Assembly: GCA_016716435.1 (NCBI GenBank)
Contig: JADJWI010000008.1
Location: forward strand, 1,245,501 to 1,309,500
DNA length: 64,000 nt
Direction: 5' to 3'
Source of the DNA: Acidobacteriota bacterium
Lineage (GTDB): Bacteria; Acidobacteriota; Blastocatellia; Pyrinomonadales; Pyrinomonadaceae
Shown here piece after piece: positions 1 to 9,220 of this stretch. Within the stretch, counting starts at the first letter, position 1, and every line of letters begins with the position of its first letter. The notes beneath the pieces are model-generated. The model did no database searches. It was not told where the DNA came from and worked only from the letters and a program-made list of their open reading frames with translations. The translations under genes and the position numbers were made by a program.

Positions 1-1770
1 GGTCGGTTCGATCGAGCCACCCGCAGAAGAGCGGTCGTCAAACTGACGGCCAAGCCGGATGTTGAAGCCGGCTTTAATTGTGTGGGGCGAGAAGTCGAAC
101 GTCATATTGTCGACGATCTGGAACGTTCTGGCCTCACGAGCATTATAGGCAAAGTTGGTGAAGGCGTCCGTTACCGTGTTTAGGATGAATGGAACATCTG
201 CCCGCGGTTCTTCGGTTGCAAAGCTGAACGAGAACGTGCTGTAACCGAAAATGAACTCGTTAGTGAAACGCGGTGTCGGCGACCAGCGATAGTTCACAGC
301 AAGGTTCTTTGGCCGACGTATCGTATTCACCAGATTCGGATACCCCGGGAAGGGAGGAAGGCCGCCATTGACGCTGTCACCGATGGTATCCTGTGCACCC
401 TGTGCCCAACGCACATAAAGGCTGCTGTTCTTTGTCACGTTGACGTCAAAACGCATCACGAGGTCCCACTGCTTTTCGGTCTGCGGTGCGTTGAAGTTAA
501 AGCCCGCTGAGTTCAGGCCGTCGCCACGTGAGAAGTCGTTCGGGAGCGGGTAATCGTTCAGAAGCCCCACGATAAAGTTATCAGGAGTGATCGGGGACAT
601 CGTGTTGATGTTGTAGGTCTCAACGCAAAGCGTCGTTACCGTCCCACTACACGCCGGATAGATCGGCTGGCCGGCTGCGTTTACCGAAGCAGTTGACGAT
701 CCGGCAGGAGCGTTTCTCTGTCCCCGAATATACCGATAAAGGCCGTTTCGGGCCTCAGCCGTGTAAACGGTTCTTTGTGCAAGCCGGGTTTCCACAGCGC
801 TAAGCCGCTGCAGATTGACGAAGAAGAACGCACGGTCCTTGAGCGGTTGGAAGAGCGGAGTTCCTTCACCAAATCCAGGGTTGATGATCGGGCCGCCAAA
901 GCTGCCGCCATAGATGTGCTGAACGAACTGGGGACGTCCGATTCCAAGCAGGTTGTTCTCAAATTCATTGGCATTGAATCGCGGCGTCTGGTAATACTCG
1001 AAAAGATTACCGGAGTAACGATTCGTTCCCGACTTTGTGACGAGCGTGACCTGGGCTCCGCTGCTGCGGCCAAGTTCTGCGGTAGCGTTGCTGGTGACGA
1101 TCTGGAATTCCTGAACCGAATCCGGGTTTGGCCTAAGCGGCGTGAAGTTGGAACCGCCTGCCGTAGATTCGTTGATGTCGATGCCGTCGAGCGTGAAGTT
1201 GAACGCACGGTCACGCGAACCATTGACGTGGACGCCGCCGCCCGTGTTCGACCCGACAACAACTCCAGGCTGATAGTTCAGCAGGTCAAGCGGGTTGCGG
1301 CCGCGGAGTCCGACGATCGGTAAGCTCTCAAGCGTACGCTGTTCGATGGTCGATCCAACGTTGCCTGATGTCGAGGTCTGCACCTGCTCGGCAGTTGCTT
1401 CGACCGAAACCACAGCCGAAACATCGCCCACCTCAAGCGATACATTGACCACTGCCGGCTGATTGATGAACGCCGAGTTGTTTCGGGAAACATATCGCTT
1501 GAAGCCGTCCCGCTCTACCGAAATAGAGTAGGCTCCCGGCTGGATCAAGTCGAAAACATATGCTCCGCTTGCACTTGTGGTCGTCGAAAGAGAAACGTTC
1601 GTGGAATTATTGGTAAGCGTTACCGTAGCTCCGGCTACTGCCGCTCCCGACGTATCCGTCACCGTACCGATGAAGCGGGTCGTCGTTCCCTGCGCAGAAA
1701 CCAAAAAGCTAAAGCAACACGTAAAAGCAAAAACGAATATCGCTCTCGCCAAAGGTAGTTTGCCCATCAT
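1..1770 (-). CDS. TonB-dependent receptor, Oar-like, with carboxypeptidase-regulatory N-terminus (3' end beyond window)
   Basis: Outer-membrane receptor probably importing oligomeric or chelated nutrients with TonB energy; the substrate cannot be told from sequence. The minus frame is open from 1770 to the left edge (about 590 residues). It begins with a signal peptide ending near VSAQG. A CarboxypepD_reg-like beta-sandwich follows (IGTVTDTSGAAVAGATVTL), then a plug-like region (GRNPLDLLNYQPG) and the segment QEFQIVTSNATAELGRSSGA typical of Oar-type receptors. A GGAGG lies just before two tandem ATGs (1770 and 1767); the second has the better spacing. The C-terminal barrel is missing because the window ends. 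The gene lies 134 bp downstream of the YCF48-like gene on the same strand. Confidence 0.9.
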   Translation of the reverse strand, partial: MMGKLPLARAIFVFAFTCCFSFLVSAQGTTTRFIGTVTDTSGAAVAGATVTLTNNSTNVSLSTTTSASGAYVFDLIQPGAYSISVERDGFKRYVSRNNSAFINQPAVVNVSLEVGDVSAVVSVEATAEQVQTSTSGNVGSTIEQRTLESLPIVGLRGRNPLDLLNYQPGVVVGSNTGGGVHVNGSRDRAFNFTLDGIDINESTAGGSNFTPLRPNPDSVQEFQIVTSNATAELGRSSGAQVTLVTKSGTNRYSGNLFEYYQTPRFNANEFENNLLGIGRPQFVQHIYGGSFGGPIINPGFGEGTPLFQPLKDRAFFFVNLQRLSAVETRLAQRTVYTAEARNGLYRYIRGQRNAPAGSSTASVNAAGQPIYPACSGTVTTLCVETYNINTMSPITPDNFIVGLLNDYPLPNDFSRGDGLNSAGFNFNAPQTEKQWDLVMRFDVNVTKNSSLYVRWAQGAQDTIGDSVNGGLPPFPGYPNLVNTIRRPKNLAVNYRWSPTPRFTNEFIFGYSTFSFSFATEEPRADVPFILNTVTDAFTNFAYNAREARTFQIVDNMTFDFSPHTIKAGFNIRLGRQFDDRSSAGGSIEPT

Positions 1771-1903
1771 ACTCCTCCAATTTTTAGTTTTAACTGTATA
1801 ACCTTTCCTTATGAATAAAAGGCCTGTGTGAAGAAATTATGATGTAAGATAGCACAGCTTTTACAAAAGTGTTAACGAAATGCGGCGAAATAGCAAAAAA
1901 TCC

Positions 1904-2872
1904 CTATCTGAGGTATTCAAGTAGGGTTCCGGAAGCCCCGACGGCCCAACCGACACGCTTATTCATGAAGAGTCCGAAGATCCGTTCCTCGGTTTTGCTT
2001 TCCTGCTTTAGCCAAGTCTTGCCGCGGTCACCCGAACGAAGAATCACGCCACCGTGACCGACGATCCAGCCGTTCCTATCATCGGCAAAATCAACCCGCA
2101 TGAACGTGCTCGGGAAGCTTGTGGCAACCCTGATCCAAGCATTGCCCCCGTCCTCGGTTCGCAAGATCGTTCCGCGACCGCCGACCGCGTAGCCTTCGTT
2201 TCTATCGCGGAAATCGACGTTATAAAGAGCACGTTCGACACCGGTCTGCTGCTGCCGGAACGACTCTCCGCCGTTATCGGAAAATAGGACCACACCGCGG
2301 TCGCCGACTATCCAAACCCGCGAGCTCCCGACAAAATCGAGGTGAAAGAGCTCTGTTTTTGGCGGAACGACGACCCTTTGCCACGTCTCGCCGCCATCCT
2401 CGGTTCGGAGAACGAGCGAATCGATGACGGCACCGCGGCTGTTCAAGATCGAGCCGATGGCGATTCCCCGACGCCGGTCGGCAAACTTGATACTGAGGAA
2501 TTCCGGCGTCCCGCGTGCCTCTACCTCGCGATATAGCGAGACCTTGCGCCACGTACCTCCGGCGTCATCGGTCTGAAACATCTCCCTGCCCGCAACAAGA
2601 TATCCGTTTTTCTCATTGCGAAAATATATTTCGTTGATATTTGCCGTCGTGTCGAGTTCGACCTTGGTCCAGGTGGCTCCGCGGTTGGTTGTATGGGCGA
2701 GAAATCCGTTATCGCCGGCTATCCAGCCTTTGTCGTTCTCGGCAAAATAGACCGAAACAAGGTCTTCGGCCGTCCCAGAAACACGCGGCTGCCAGCTCTG
2801 TTGGGCCGCGACGGCGCCCGAAAACGCGAAAATTGTGAGTATTAGAACGGCCCTGCGGGAAATGCTCTGCAC
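1904..2872 (-). CDS. Secreted YCF48-like beta-propeller protein
   Basis: 322-residue exported protein with a signal peptide (residues 1 to about 23, ending VAAQQ). Repeated blades carry GWIAGDNG, GWIVGHGG and TEDGGETW/TEDGGNAW motifs, the hallmark of YCF48/BNR-type propellers related to photosystem II assembly factor Ycf48 and sialidase Asp-box repeats. In non-photosynthetic bacteria these are secreted or periplasmic proteins of unknown role. I infer a binding scaffold rather than an enzyme, as no catalytic motif is visible. It precedes the TonB receptor and may be co-transcribed with it. Confidence 0.85.
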   Translation of the reverse strand: MQSISRRAVLILTIFAFSGAVAAQQSWQPRVSGTAEDLVSVYFAENDKGWIAGDNGFLAHTTNRGATWTKVELDTTANINEIYFRNEKNGYLVAGREMFQTDDAGGTWRKVSLYREVEARGTPEFLSIKFADRRRGIAIGSILNSRGAVIDSLVLRTEDGGETWQRVVVPPKTELFHLDFVGSSRVWIVGDRGVVLFSDNGGESFRQQQTGVERALYNVDFRDRNEGYAVGGRGTILRTEDGGNAWIRVATSFPSTFMRVDFADDRNGWIVGHGGVILRSGDRGKTWLKQESKTEERIFGLFMNKRVGWAVGASGTLLEYLR

Positions 2873-2897
2873 CAGTTGTCCTCCTTTGAAAACGAAA

Positions 2898-2951
2898 AGA
2901 AAAAGGTGATCTCCAACAGGATACCGAAACCCTTCGTGAAAATCACCTTTT
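2898..2951 (-). terminator. Rho-independent terminator after the VIT-VWA gene
   Basis: An inverted repeat (AAAAGGTGAT at 2901-2910 with ATCACCTTTT at 2942-2951) encloses a 31-nt loop. Read on the minus strand it is followed by a T-rich run. It sits just past the stop codon at 2989 and separates that gene from the YCF48-like gene. Confidence 0.6.
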
Positions 2952-2988
2952 ATTGGACGGCGTTAACAGTCCTGTTTTGCCTATCGCT

Positions 2989-5226
2989 TTATTTCACGAC
3001 ACGATAGACGCGGCCATTCCAGATGACCGAGACCTGTTCGCCGAGAGCGAAATACTGAGCCAGCATCGGTTCGCGACTAATAAGACGGTAGTACTCTTCG
3101 CTTCCAAATTGCACTTCTGTCTCTGGCAGCTTGGTCTCCGGCCGGATGTCGGCATCGACCCAGACCTCGTTCTCAAGGAAGAAGTTCCGGTTCGCGACGA
3201 ACTGGTTCTCCGCCGAACGCTTAACGGTCACCTGATCCTCGGCCCGCATATCTGACCGCTCGGCGAGCGTGACATTCGACTTCTGCGTGTTCTGCTGAAC
3301 GCTCAGGGCAACGGCATCACGGCCGCTTTCGTCCTCAAGTGATCGTGGCCTGACAGCCGGCGGTGCAATAAGACCGCTGCCCGCCCTGCGGGACGAAACG
3401 AAGCTTCCATCGGTCGCGAGGTATGAGGTGTAGGGCGTAACGATGCCGAAACGCGTTCCGAGCTCGACGATCTCGTCCTTGACCTCCTTTGTCTCGCCGT
3501 TCGCACGGATCGCTTCGACCAGCCAGCCGACCCGCCGCGTCGCCCAGAGCCTTGGCAAGAAGTCATTTTGAGTCGCCCGCCTGGGGAAATCGAGCCCGCG
3601 AAAATCGTATGCCTTTGGCGCATTTCCGGTCTTGCCGCTGAGCGTCACGACCACATCCCGCAGGTCGCTTTCATTGCGGTATCGTCCGATCAGCGTCGTC
3701 TGCATCCCCTTGAAAAGGTCGCCCGGCTTTCGCGGATAGACCATTTCGGCCTGGATCGGCCCGAGGTCGATCTCAACGTCCGAAAGCACCGGCGAACTTA
3801 CCCTCGCGAAGAAGCTCGAGACTTTTACCTCGAGGTCTTCCTGCGGCTGGACGTAATCGGAAATGCCCGAGTTCTCAGTGCCGAGCTTATCGAGCAATGC
3901 CGTGTTGACGTCATAACCAAACCCGAACGGAAAGACGCGGACGTCTATCTTCCGAGCGGCCTTGAAGTTAGAAAGTATCTTTGTTGCGTTCGTTTCGCCG
4001 ACCGTCGGCAAGCCATCCGTCATAAAGACAAGCATCTTCGGCCGGTTGCCGGACTCGAATTGCTTGAGCGAGGCGATCAGCGCATCGTTGATATTGGTTC
4101 CGCCCGTCGGCTGCAGACGTTCAACGAATTCCTCGCCCTTCTTCTTGCCGCCGGCGTCCGCCCGGATCAATCCGCTTTCCATCAACCGCTCTTCGCCCGC
4201 AAAGCCGATGACGTTAAAGCGGTCGCTGTCTCGCAGAGTCCTAATGCCAAATAACAGTGCGGCTCGCGCCTTTTCCATCTTGCCGGCATCGGCCATCGAA
4301 CCGCTGGTGTCCAATACGAAAACGATGTCCTTGCTGACGATCTCACGTTCGCCGAGGTCATCACGCGGCGAGAGCGTAAGCAAAAAGTACCCGTCCTTTC
4401 CGGGTTCGCGATAGGTCAGGAGTGACATGCTGAAATCAGCTTCGGAAAGCCCGTAGAAGAGCTGAACATCCTTATCGTTATCGCTCGATTCAAAGGAAAC
4501 AACAGCCCGCCGGTCATCGCGGCGATTGACCTCGATCGCGTGCGAAGGCGAGTAAATATTTCGCAATGGCTCGCGGCCGACGATCTCGATCTTGCCCGAA
4601 ACCGTCCCGAAAGACTGCGGCGGCATATTTGCGACACCGCCTTCCGCCCCGGGCCTTCCCCGCCAGAGGTTGCGGCCCGTCCCGAGCGGATATCGGTATG
4701 CGACGGTGCCCGATTCGGCTTTCAGGATCTGTGTGTATCGAAGCTCGACCTTCTTATCGGAATTTGGCGGGATCGGAAATATCGAGGCCTGAAGCAGGTC
4801 CTTGCCCGCATACTCGAGCAAGCCCGGGTCTCGCTGACGGCGGACTATCTCGTCGTAAATGCGGCGGGCCTCCTCGCGACTGCGGACCTCGCCGACAAGC
4901 CGCTTCCCGTCCTCCCAAATGGCAAATTCGACGACCGACGCACCATCGGGGATCGGGAAAAAATACGTTCCCTCAAGCGTAAATCGCGTGTCGTTGCGGA
5001 AGACCTGTTCCACGTGTGTCGTCGCGACCTGGCCCTCGATTTTCGTGTCGAGCTTTATCGATTTGACCGGCAAGACATTCGGCAAAGGCTGCGGGACCGG
5101 CCTTGGCCGGCAGGGCCGCGAATCACATGGAATAGGCAAAATAACGCCCTGGGCAAACGCCCCGGACACAGCGATCGCTCCGAACAGTGCCGGACCGAAC
5201 ATCAAACTCAAAAGGATCTTTTTCAT
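2989..5226 (-). CDS. VIT and von Willebrand A domain protein, exported
   Basis: 745-residue protein resembling bacterial inter-alpha-trypsin-inhibitor heavy-chain-like proteins. The chosen ATG at 5226 starts a clear signal peptide (MKKILLSLMF to AFAQG) and has an upstream GGAGA; an in-frame ATG at 5346 would add 40 non-signal residues. A VIT domain covers about residues 50-190 (DTKIEGQVATTHVEQVF, EARRIYDEIVRRQRDPGLLE). A VWA domain begins near 300 with the MIDAS motif DTSGSM (about 306-311) and later TDGLPTVGE. A linker rich in Arg and Glu precedes the C-terminus. It is likely a surface or periplasmic metal-dependent protein-binding factor; its partner is unknown. It is transcribed divergently from the gene at 5404. 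Confidence 0.9.
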   Translation of the reverse strand: MKKILLSLMFGPALFGAIAVSGAFAQGVILPIPCDSRPCRPRPVPQPLPNVLPVKSIKLDTKIEGQVATTHVEQVFRNDTRFTLEGTYFFPIPDGASVVEFAIWEDGKRLVGEVRSREEARRIYDEIVRRQRDPGLLEYAGKDLLQASIFPIPPNSDKKVELRYTQILKAESGTVAYRYPLGTGRNLWRGRPGAEGGVANMPPQSFGTVSGKIEIVGREPLRNIYSPSHAIEVNRRDDRRAVVSFESSDNDKDVQLFYGLSEADFSMSLLTYREPGKDGYFLLTLSPRDDLGEREIVSKDIVFVLDTSGSMADAGKMEKARAALLFGIRTLRDSDRFNVIGFAGEERLMESGLIRADAGGKKKGEEFVERLQPTGGTNINDALIASLKQFESGNRPKMLVFMTDGLPTVGETNATKILSNFKAARKIDVRVFPFGFGYDVNTALLDKLGTENSGISDYVQPQEDLEVKVSSFFARVSSPVLSDVEIDLGPIQAEMVYPRKPGDLFKGMQTTLIGRYRNESDLRDVVVTLSGKTGNAPKAYDFRGLDFPRRATQNDFLPRLWATRRVGWLVEAIRANGETKEVKDEIVELGTRFGIVTPYTSYLATDGSFVSSRRAGSGLIAPPAVRPRSLEDESGRDAVALSVQQNTQKSNVTLAERSDMRAEDQVTVKRSAENQFVANRNFFLENEVWVDADIRPETKLPETEVQFGSEEYYRLISREPMLAQYFALGEQVSVIWNGRVYRVVK

Positions 5227-5403
5227 TATTTTCTCCGCAATTTCGTTGGACTTGGAGAGCTGAAGGCATAAGCCGATATCTATTGAACGCCTCAGCAAGG
5301 CCAACCTTGCACGCAAATTTTGCAACTTTTTCGCTTGCCAGGGCATGTAATATAGAAATACGTTTCCCGAATGGCTTCGGGCATCCCATGTTTTACGGAG
5401 GCT

Positions 5404-7196
5404 ATGATGCGGTATCTCTCAATTCTGTTCGTTTCGGCGATATTGTTTTCTTCGGCCATCGGGCAAGTTCCCGAGACCGGTTCGGAGGTCTGCACAGTCG
5501 AGAACTCGCGTTTCCTCGTCGGTCAGCTTGCGGCTGAGAGTCGCACGGTCCGCGAGGCTGATAAGCGAGTAAATATTCTCGTCCGCCTCGCAGATTTCTC
5601 ATGGCCTTTCGACGAACCGACCGCCCGCCAATACTTCACCGAAGCATGGGGCGTTGCGGGCGCACATTTCAAAGAGAAAGGTTTTGAAACTGTTCGCCCA
5701 AGTTCGGCCATGGCCCTCACTTCGCAAAAGCCTGACCTTCGTATGACCGTGATAAAGGGGATTGCCAAGCACGATGCAAAATGGGCGGAGCGGCTTAGCG
5801 AAGAGGTACTCAAGGAGTTTGAAAAAGCGGCGTCAGAGCGGAATGAATTGAATCGCCAACGGGAGATCCAGGAAATGATCACACTCGCCGGCGAGCGGGT
5901 TGAAGAGGATCCGGCCTTTAGCATGATGATCTTCCGCCGGTTGATGCGTTATCCGCTCGAGCAGCACTGGTTCTGGGCTCTTTATAACACGGCAGGTAAG
6001 AACCCGTCGCTCGCCGCAACGCTTTATTCAGAACTTCTCCAAAACTATCGAAGCGAAACAGCCCGCCGGTTATTGATACTCTCTGCCTATCCATTCGGCC
6101 GAGAACGGATGTTCGGAATCGACCGCTTTACGATCTCGTCCTCGATGCCGACGAACTCGACCGCAGACCCGATGCTTCAACGGCAGTTTCTTGAAACGTT
6201 CTTCGCCCGAATTGCCGCCGCCGCGACCAACCCCGAAGAAAGACTGCGGCAGCCGGAGCCCAACCGTCAGCCCAAGCGGTTTATATGTATTCGGCGTTGC
6301 TGGAACTCGAACCGATCATCATCAGCGAGCACCCAAGCCTTATCCAGAGATTTACGCTCGCCAAATCGCAAGCAAATTCGCTTCTAACCGATGAAATGCG
6401 TGCCGGAATGGATCAGCGAGAATCTTCGAACCTCAGTATGAACACGTCGTTTGACGAACTTCTGGAACAGGCCGAAGAGGCTGATAAAGAAGGTAAACTG
6501 ACGGACAATATGATAATCACAATGGTGATCCGGCAGCGGAAGACCGAGGAGCAATTTGCAAGGATCGAGCCTTGGCTCGACAAGATCAAAGAGGATCAGG
6601 TCCGCAAGGATTCGACCAACTACTTCTGGTTCACCCGATCGAAACTTGCCATTACCGAGACGCGATTTGCCGAGGCTGTACGCTTTCAGGGAAAAGTGAC
6701 GGAAGCTGAGGACAGGGCGGTGCTTGCTTTTGACCTCGCCGAAAAGCAGCTCGAAGACTTGAGCGAGGCCGCGAGTGTCTATCAAACGCTCAGCGAGGTT
6801 GCCAAGATCGCCCAGTCGCTTCCGGACACGGCAACCAAGGCCAAGATACTGATGGGGCTCGCCTATCAGTATGAGCCGTTCAATCCGGGCTTTGCGATCC
6901 AGGAACTATCGGACTCGGTCGCCGTCATCAATCGACTTCAAGACCCCGACCTGGGCTCGACCGCCGTGTATCGGCAGATAATCGGTAAGTCATACAGTTT
7001 CTTTACGGTATATACCGTTCCCGGCTACGACCTTGAACGGACGTATTCGAAGCTCGCCGCCCGCGACCTCGGGCTTTCGCTCTCAAACGCAAGATCGATC
7101 GACGACAAATTCCTGCGGACGATCGCCGTGCTTGCCGTGACCCGCGAATGCGCGAAAAAGCCGCATCAGAACGCGGCCGATCCGGTAGTGAATTGA
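5404..7196 (+). pseudogene. Secreted helical-repeat protein of unknown function, split by a frameshift near 6240
   Basis: Two plus frames together encode one protein of about 597 residues. The 5' frame (ATG 5404 or 5407, GGAGG just upstream) has a signal peptide (SAILFSSAIG) and helical repeats. It loses sense after TNPEE near 6240. The next frame takes over as TAAAGAQPSAQAVYMYSALLELEP and runs to 7196. A single missing base in the stretch GAAGAAAGACT would rejoin them. No enzyme motif is visible; composition suggests an alpha-solenoid. The neighbourhood is otherwise free of frameshifts, so this may be a sequencing error or a genuine recent inactivation. Confidence 0.7.
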
Positions 7197-7209
7197 AGAA
7201 AGAATTAGG

Positions 7210-7938
7210 CTAAAGATCCTGATCCGGCGGCTTGTTTGCCGGGTTGGTTTCATCAAGAGCGGCGTCGATCTCGCGCTCGATCCGAACACGCAGGCGTTCG
7301 ACAAGGTCGTCAGCTTTTTGCAAATTCACCTCGAGATTCGAACGGTTACGGCGGATCTCATTGAGCAGGTTTTCCTGATTCGCTTTTTCGGCAGTAAGTT
7401 GCCGGCGGCGGGCTTCCCTTAACTCCTCGGGCCGCAGCGTTCCAGCAAATGCGACACCCCGGTCGATCATCTCCGGCCGCATGTCCATCTCAATCGAATC
7501 GAGTTTTGCCAGGACCGTACCTTCCTTTTCAAGCATCTCGAAAAGCTGTCTGCGGAGAGTGTCCGACCGCTGCTCGGCACGCGTCAGTATGTCAAGATTG
7601 AGCGCCAGCCGCTTTTGAACTGCATCAGGGTCGCGGCTTCGCGTCGACTCAAGCAACTTGATCCGAGCCTCGAGTGTCTCGATCGTCTGCTGGTCGCGCG
7701 TCTCGCTATCTACCACCGGCCGGCCTGCCGGTTCGTTGCTGTCCGGAATGCTAACCCAAGGGAGGTCGTCGGCCCGGCTGATCACCTCGGGAATCGCCGG
7801 CGTCGCCGTTGGCCTAGGGGTCGGCGTACGCGTCGGCTGCGGCCGTTGGGCGTCTGCTGCGATCGCTCCTGCTCCGATCAATAAAGCTAATCCCGCCGCC
7901 ACTGAAATTTTGCGAAGCACCTTATTTTCTCTTGCCAT
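7210..7938 (-). CDS. Exported coiled-coil protein of unknown function
   Basis: 242 residues from the ATG at 7938, which has GGAGAAGAAAA directly upstream; a 30-residue upstream extension is possible but lacks signal features. A signal peptide (ALLIGAGAIAADAQ) is followed by a Thr/Pro-rich linker (TPTPRPTATP). A long Glu/Arg/Gln-rich region with heptad character occupies roughly residues 90-235 and is likely coiled coil. No catalytic motif is seen. It overlaps the end of the small upstream gene by 17 bp, implying co-transcription and a shared envelope role. Confidence 0.75.
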   Translation of the reverse strand: MARENKVLRKISVAAGLALLIGAGAIAADAQRPQPTRTPTPRPTATPAIPEVISRADDLPWVSIPDSNEPAGRPVVDSETRDQQTIETLEARIKLLESTRSRDPDAVQKRLALNLDILTRAEQRSDTLRRQLFEMLEKEGTVLAKLDSIEMDMRPEMIDRGVAFAGTLRPEELREARRRQLTAEKANQENLLNEIRRNRSNLEVNLQKADDLVERLRVRIEREIDAALDETNPANKPPDQDL

Positions 7939-8197
7939 TTTTCTTCTCCGCTTCGTCCTTATCCGCCAGAAAATCGCCCCTGACGAGTTCGATGCCGTTC
8001 TTAACCAGCCCAACGACCGGAATGGCATCGATGCCGGAGTTTATGACGCCCCTGACCACGCCCTTTCGCCGGATATCGCTCCCGACGAGCGCGGTGGCGA
8101 CAACCGTTCCGCCAAAGGGCAACATTTTTGCCCCGCGACGGAAGACCTGCCACCCGGCCGCCCGGACCACCTTCTGCTTTATGCTCCGCTCTGACAT
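7922..8197 (-). CDS. Small conserved-looking protein with a glycine-rich hydrophobic centre
   Basis: 91 residues, basic at the N-terminus and C-terminus. The central stretch (MLPFGGTVVATALVGSDIRRKG, then SGIDAIPVVGLVKNGIELV) could be membrane-associated. I do not recognise the family. The gene overlaps the start of the coiled-coil gene, which supports it being translated. Confidence 0.6.
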   Translation of the reverse strand: MSERSIKQKVVRAAGWQVFRRGAKMLPFGGTVVATALVGSDIRRKGVVRGVINSGIDAIPVVGLVKNGIELVRGDFLADKDEAEKKNGKRK

Positions 8198-8284
8198 AGC
8201 CTCAGTCTAAACTTGCCATAATCAGATGACAACAGCATACTTTTCTTTGCACGATAAGACCTTCGATTTGTTCCTTTTTTCCTG

Positions 8285-9220
8285 ATGGACCTTAAGCTTA
8301 CGGATATTTCCAAGCGGTACGGCAATCGGTGGGCTCTCCGCGACGTTTCTTTCGAGACCGAAGCGGGCCGCGTTGTTGGTGTTTATGGCCTCAACGGTGC
8401 CGGCAAGACCTCACTGCTTCGGGTCGCCGCGGGCGTTGAGCCGAGCAACGGCGGGAAGGTCGAGGCTCCTTCGGCTTATTTTCTGCCGACATTTCCCGAA
8501 GTCCCTCTTCTACAAAGGCTCCGAGGCGTTCAGCCGGATACGGCCGAGCTTGCGGCGATCCAGTCGGCAAAGATCGACGAAACACTCAAAAGCGATGCAA
8601 AGCTCCTTTGCCTTGATGATCCATTTAGATTTTTTGATGCGGGCGAGCGGCGGCAGGCGATGGAGAAGCTCCGGACCGCCGCCCGGGATTCGGGAAAGCT
8701 GATCTTTTTCGCAACTAATAGCTTTGAGCAAATACTCGGATTTGCCGATGACCTTTTAGTGCTTGTTGGCGGATATTTGGGACAATACGGGCCGGCGTCG
8801 GAGGTTTACAATTCGCCGCTTACGGCCGCTGTTGCCTCCATTACCGGTCGCTGCAATATCTTCGAAGCCCGGCGGCTGACCTCAAGCAAAACTGACCTGC
8901 CCGAATTTCAAACCTTGAAAGGCAGCCATCGCCTTTTCACAGGCGAGCTCGAACGTACGCGGCTCGGCCCGATAAACCAGAACATCCCGCTCGCGATCCG
9001 GCCCGAGTATATCTCGATCTCATTCGGAGCTTCCTTTCCGGAAGACAATCTGCTCAAAGCGGTAGTAACCGAAGTCTCGTTCCTCGGCCCGATGACGCTC
9101 GTTCGGCTCGACGCAGGCGGGCTCGAACTCGAGGCCCTAGTCCTGCGTCTCATCGGACTAAACGTCGGTGAAGAATGCATGGTCGGCCTCCCGCCAAACC
9201 GCATCACCGTACTTTCCTAG
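8285..9220 (+). CDS. Compact ABC-type ATPase with TOBE-like C-terminus
   Basis: 311 residues. The N-terminus matches ABC transporter ATPases (ISKRYGNRWALRDVSF) with Walker A GLNGAGKT at residues 35-42. The Walker B-like segment LLCLDDP lies at about 107-113, only 70 residues after the Walker A lysine, versus roughly 110-120 usually. No LSGGQ signature is visible between them, and the catalytic Glu is Asp112. The C-terminal part (AIRPEYISI, LKAVVTEVSFLGPMTLVRL) resembles the TOBE domain of sugar/polyamine importers. It probably binds nucleotide, but transport activity is doubtful. No permease gene adjoins it. Confidence 0.75.
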   Translation: MDLKLTDISKRYGNRWALRDVSFETEAGRVVGVYGLNGAGKTSLLRVAAGVEPSNGGKVEAPSAYFLPTFPEVPLLQRLRGVQPDTAELAAIQSAKIDETLKSDAKLLCLDDPFRFFDAGERRQAMEKLRTAARDSGKLIFFATNSFEQILGFADDLLVLVGGYLGQYGPASEVYNSPLTAAVASITGRCNIFEARRLTSSKTDLPEFQTLKGSHRLFTGELERTRLGPINQNIPLAIRPEYISISFGASFPEDNLLKAVVTEVSFLGPMTLVRLDAGGLELEALVLRLIGLNVGEECMVGLPPNRITVLS

